40,152 nucleotides of DNA from Mycobacterium sp. 852002-40037_SCH5390672 (GTDB lineage: Bacteria; Actinomycetota; Actinomycetes; Mycobacteriales; Mycobacteriaceae): NCBI RefSeq assembly GCF_001665875.1, contig NZ_LZTA01000058.1, positions 1 to 40,152 of the forward strand, given 5' to 3'. Both the position numbers and the translations under genes were made by a program. Of this stretch, positions 39,860-40,152 are shown piece after piece (position 1 is the stretch's first letter; each line of letters starts with the position of its first letter). The notes below the pieces were generated by a model. That model searched no databases and was not told the DNA's origin. It was given only the letters and a program-made list of their open reading frames with translations.

Positions 39860-40152
39860 GTGTCGACACATTCAGGTTCCGGCTCGCCCCTGCAGATCAA
39901 CTCGCAACGGACGCCGCCGTACAAGTGGATCGCCGTCGCGGTGCTACTCGTGTTCGCACTCATTCTGGCGTTGGTGTACGGGCAGTTTCGCGGTGCTTTC
40001 ACCGAGAAGACGCAGCTGACGATGTTGGCGTCGCGGGCGGGTTTGGTGATGGATCCGGGTTCGAAGGTGACCTATAACGGGGTGGAGATCGGCCGGGTGG
40101 GGTCGATTTCGGAGACGGTGCGTGATGGGAAGCCGGCGGCGAAGTTCATGTT
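39860..40152 (+). CDS. MceA-family protein, N-terminal part, cut by the window end
   Basis: GTG 39860 opens a frame of 97 codons running off the right edge. A short polar head is followed by a membrane anchor at about residues 24-43 (WIAVAVLLVFALILALVYGQF) — listed here by its ends WIAVAV and LVYGQF — then the start of an MCE domain: TQLTMLASRAGLVMDPGS, KVTYNGVEIGRVGS. This matches MceA proteins, the first of six Mce proteins that form a lipid-import tube across the periplasm. Normally two yrbE permease genes precede mceA in the operon, but here the upstream neighbour is on the other strand, so this copy starts without yrbE. A gagggg stretch lies about 11 bases before the GTG. From about 40010 the third codon positions are poorer in C than in neighbouring genes. 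Confidence 0.88.
   Translation, partial: MSTHSGSGSPLQINSQRTPPYKWIAVAVLLVFALILALVYGQFRGAFTEKTQLTMLASRAGLVMDPGSKVTYNGVEIGRVGSISETVRDGKPAAKFM

Overview
The window is high-GC actinobacterial DNA from a Mycobacterium, most likely a slow-growing, non-tuberculous species. Gene order over about 1-35,320 is, in inverted orientation, the order I know from M. tuberculosis Rv3218 back to Rv3193c, and many protein lengths agree to within a few residues. The species cannot be fixed by eye. All homology statements are recognition from memory, not searches.

Layout. 1-858: a broken lipid-kinase gene and a small membrane protein, divergent. 810-2973: a tightly overlapped operon (phosphatase, isochorismate synthase, acetyltransferase). 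3106-6816: a ParA-like ATPase facing an operon of RhlE helicase and a membrane-anchored beta-propeller. 7097-10977: MiaE-like ferritin-fold protein, MmpS-like protein, DUF3107 protein, TetR regulator, DUF3152 metalloprotease-like protein. 11081-15508: MoeZ, a kinase-fold protein, LipV and alkyltransferase-like protein, an acidic small protein and a DUF6159 membrane protein. 15543-26656: DNA-repair and redox block (AdnA-AdnB, K+ channel-NudC, mycoredoxin, UvrD2). 26677-28708: whiB7 with its promoter, leader ORF and attenuator, then an ABC1-family kinase. 28847-35318: a cyclodehydratase-like E1 protein, a zincin, a PDZ/Lon-like protease and a UPF0182 membrane protein. 35322-38358: a cluster I do not know from M. 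tuberculosis at this place (GlxA-type regulator divergent from HD hydrolase, nitroreductase and cupin genes). 38432-40152: initiator tRNA, bidirectional terminator, glutathione-peroxidase-family gene, an unrecognised gene, and the start of an mceA gene cut by the window end.

Common themes. At least eight genes have a TANNNT-type -10 box ending 6-7 nt before the start codon, the arrangement of leaderless mycobacterial transcripts. adnA and uvrD2 both carry a TTGTCGG box with the spacing of the RecA-independent (PafBC) DNA-damage promoter. A hairpin-forming repeat of about 46 nt occurs in four copies between genes, two in a 58-bp tandem; its arms differ in sequence between versions but always pair. 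The first 77 bases are an exact inverted copy of 552-628, which makes the left edge look like an assembly junction.

No stretch over about 300 bases lacks a gene; the largest gaps are 6,817-7,096 and 39,599-39,859. I see no insertion sequence, prophage or CRISPR array.
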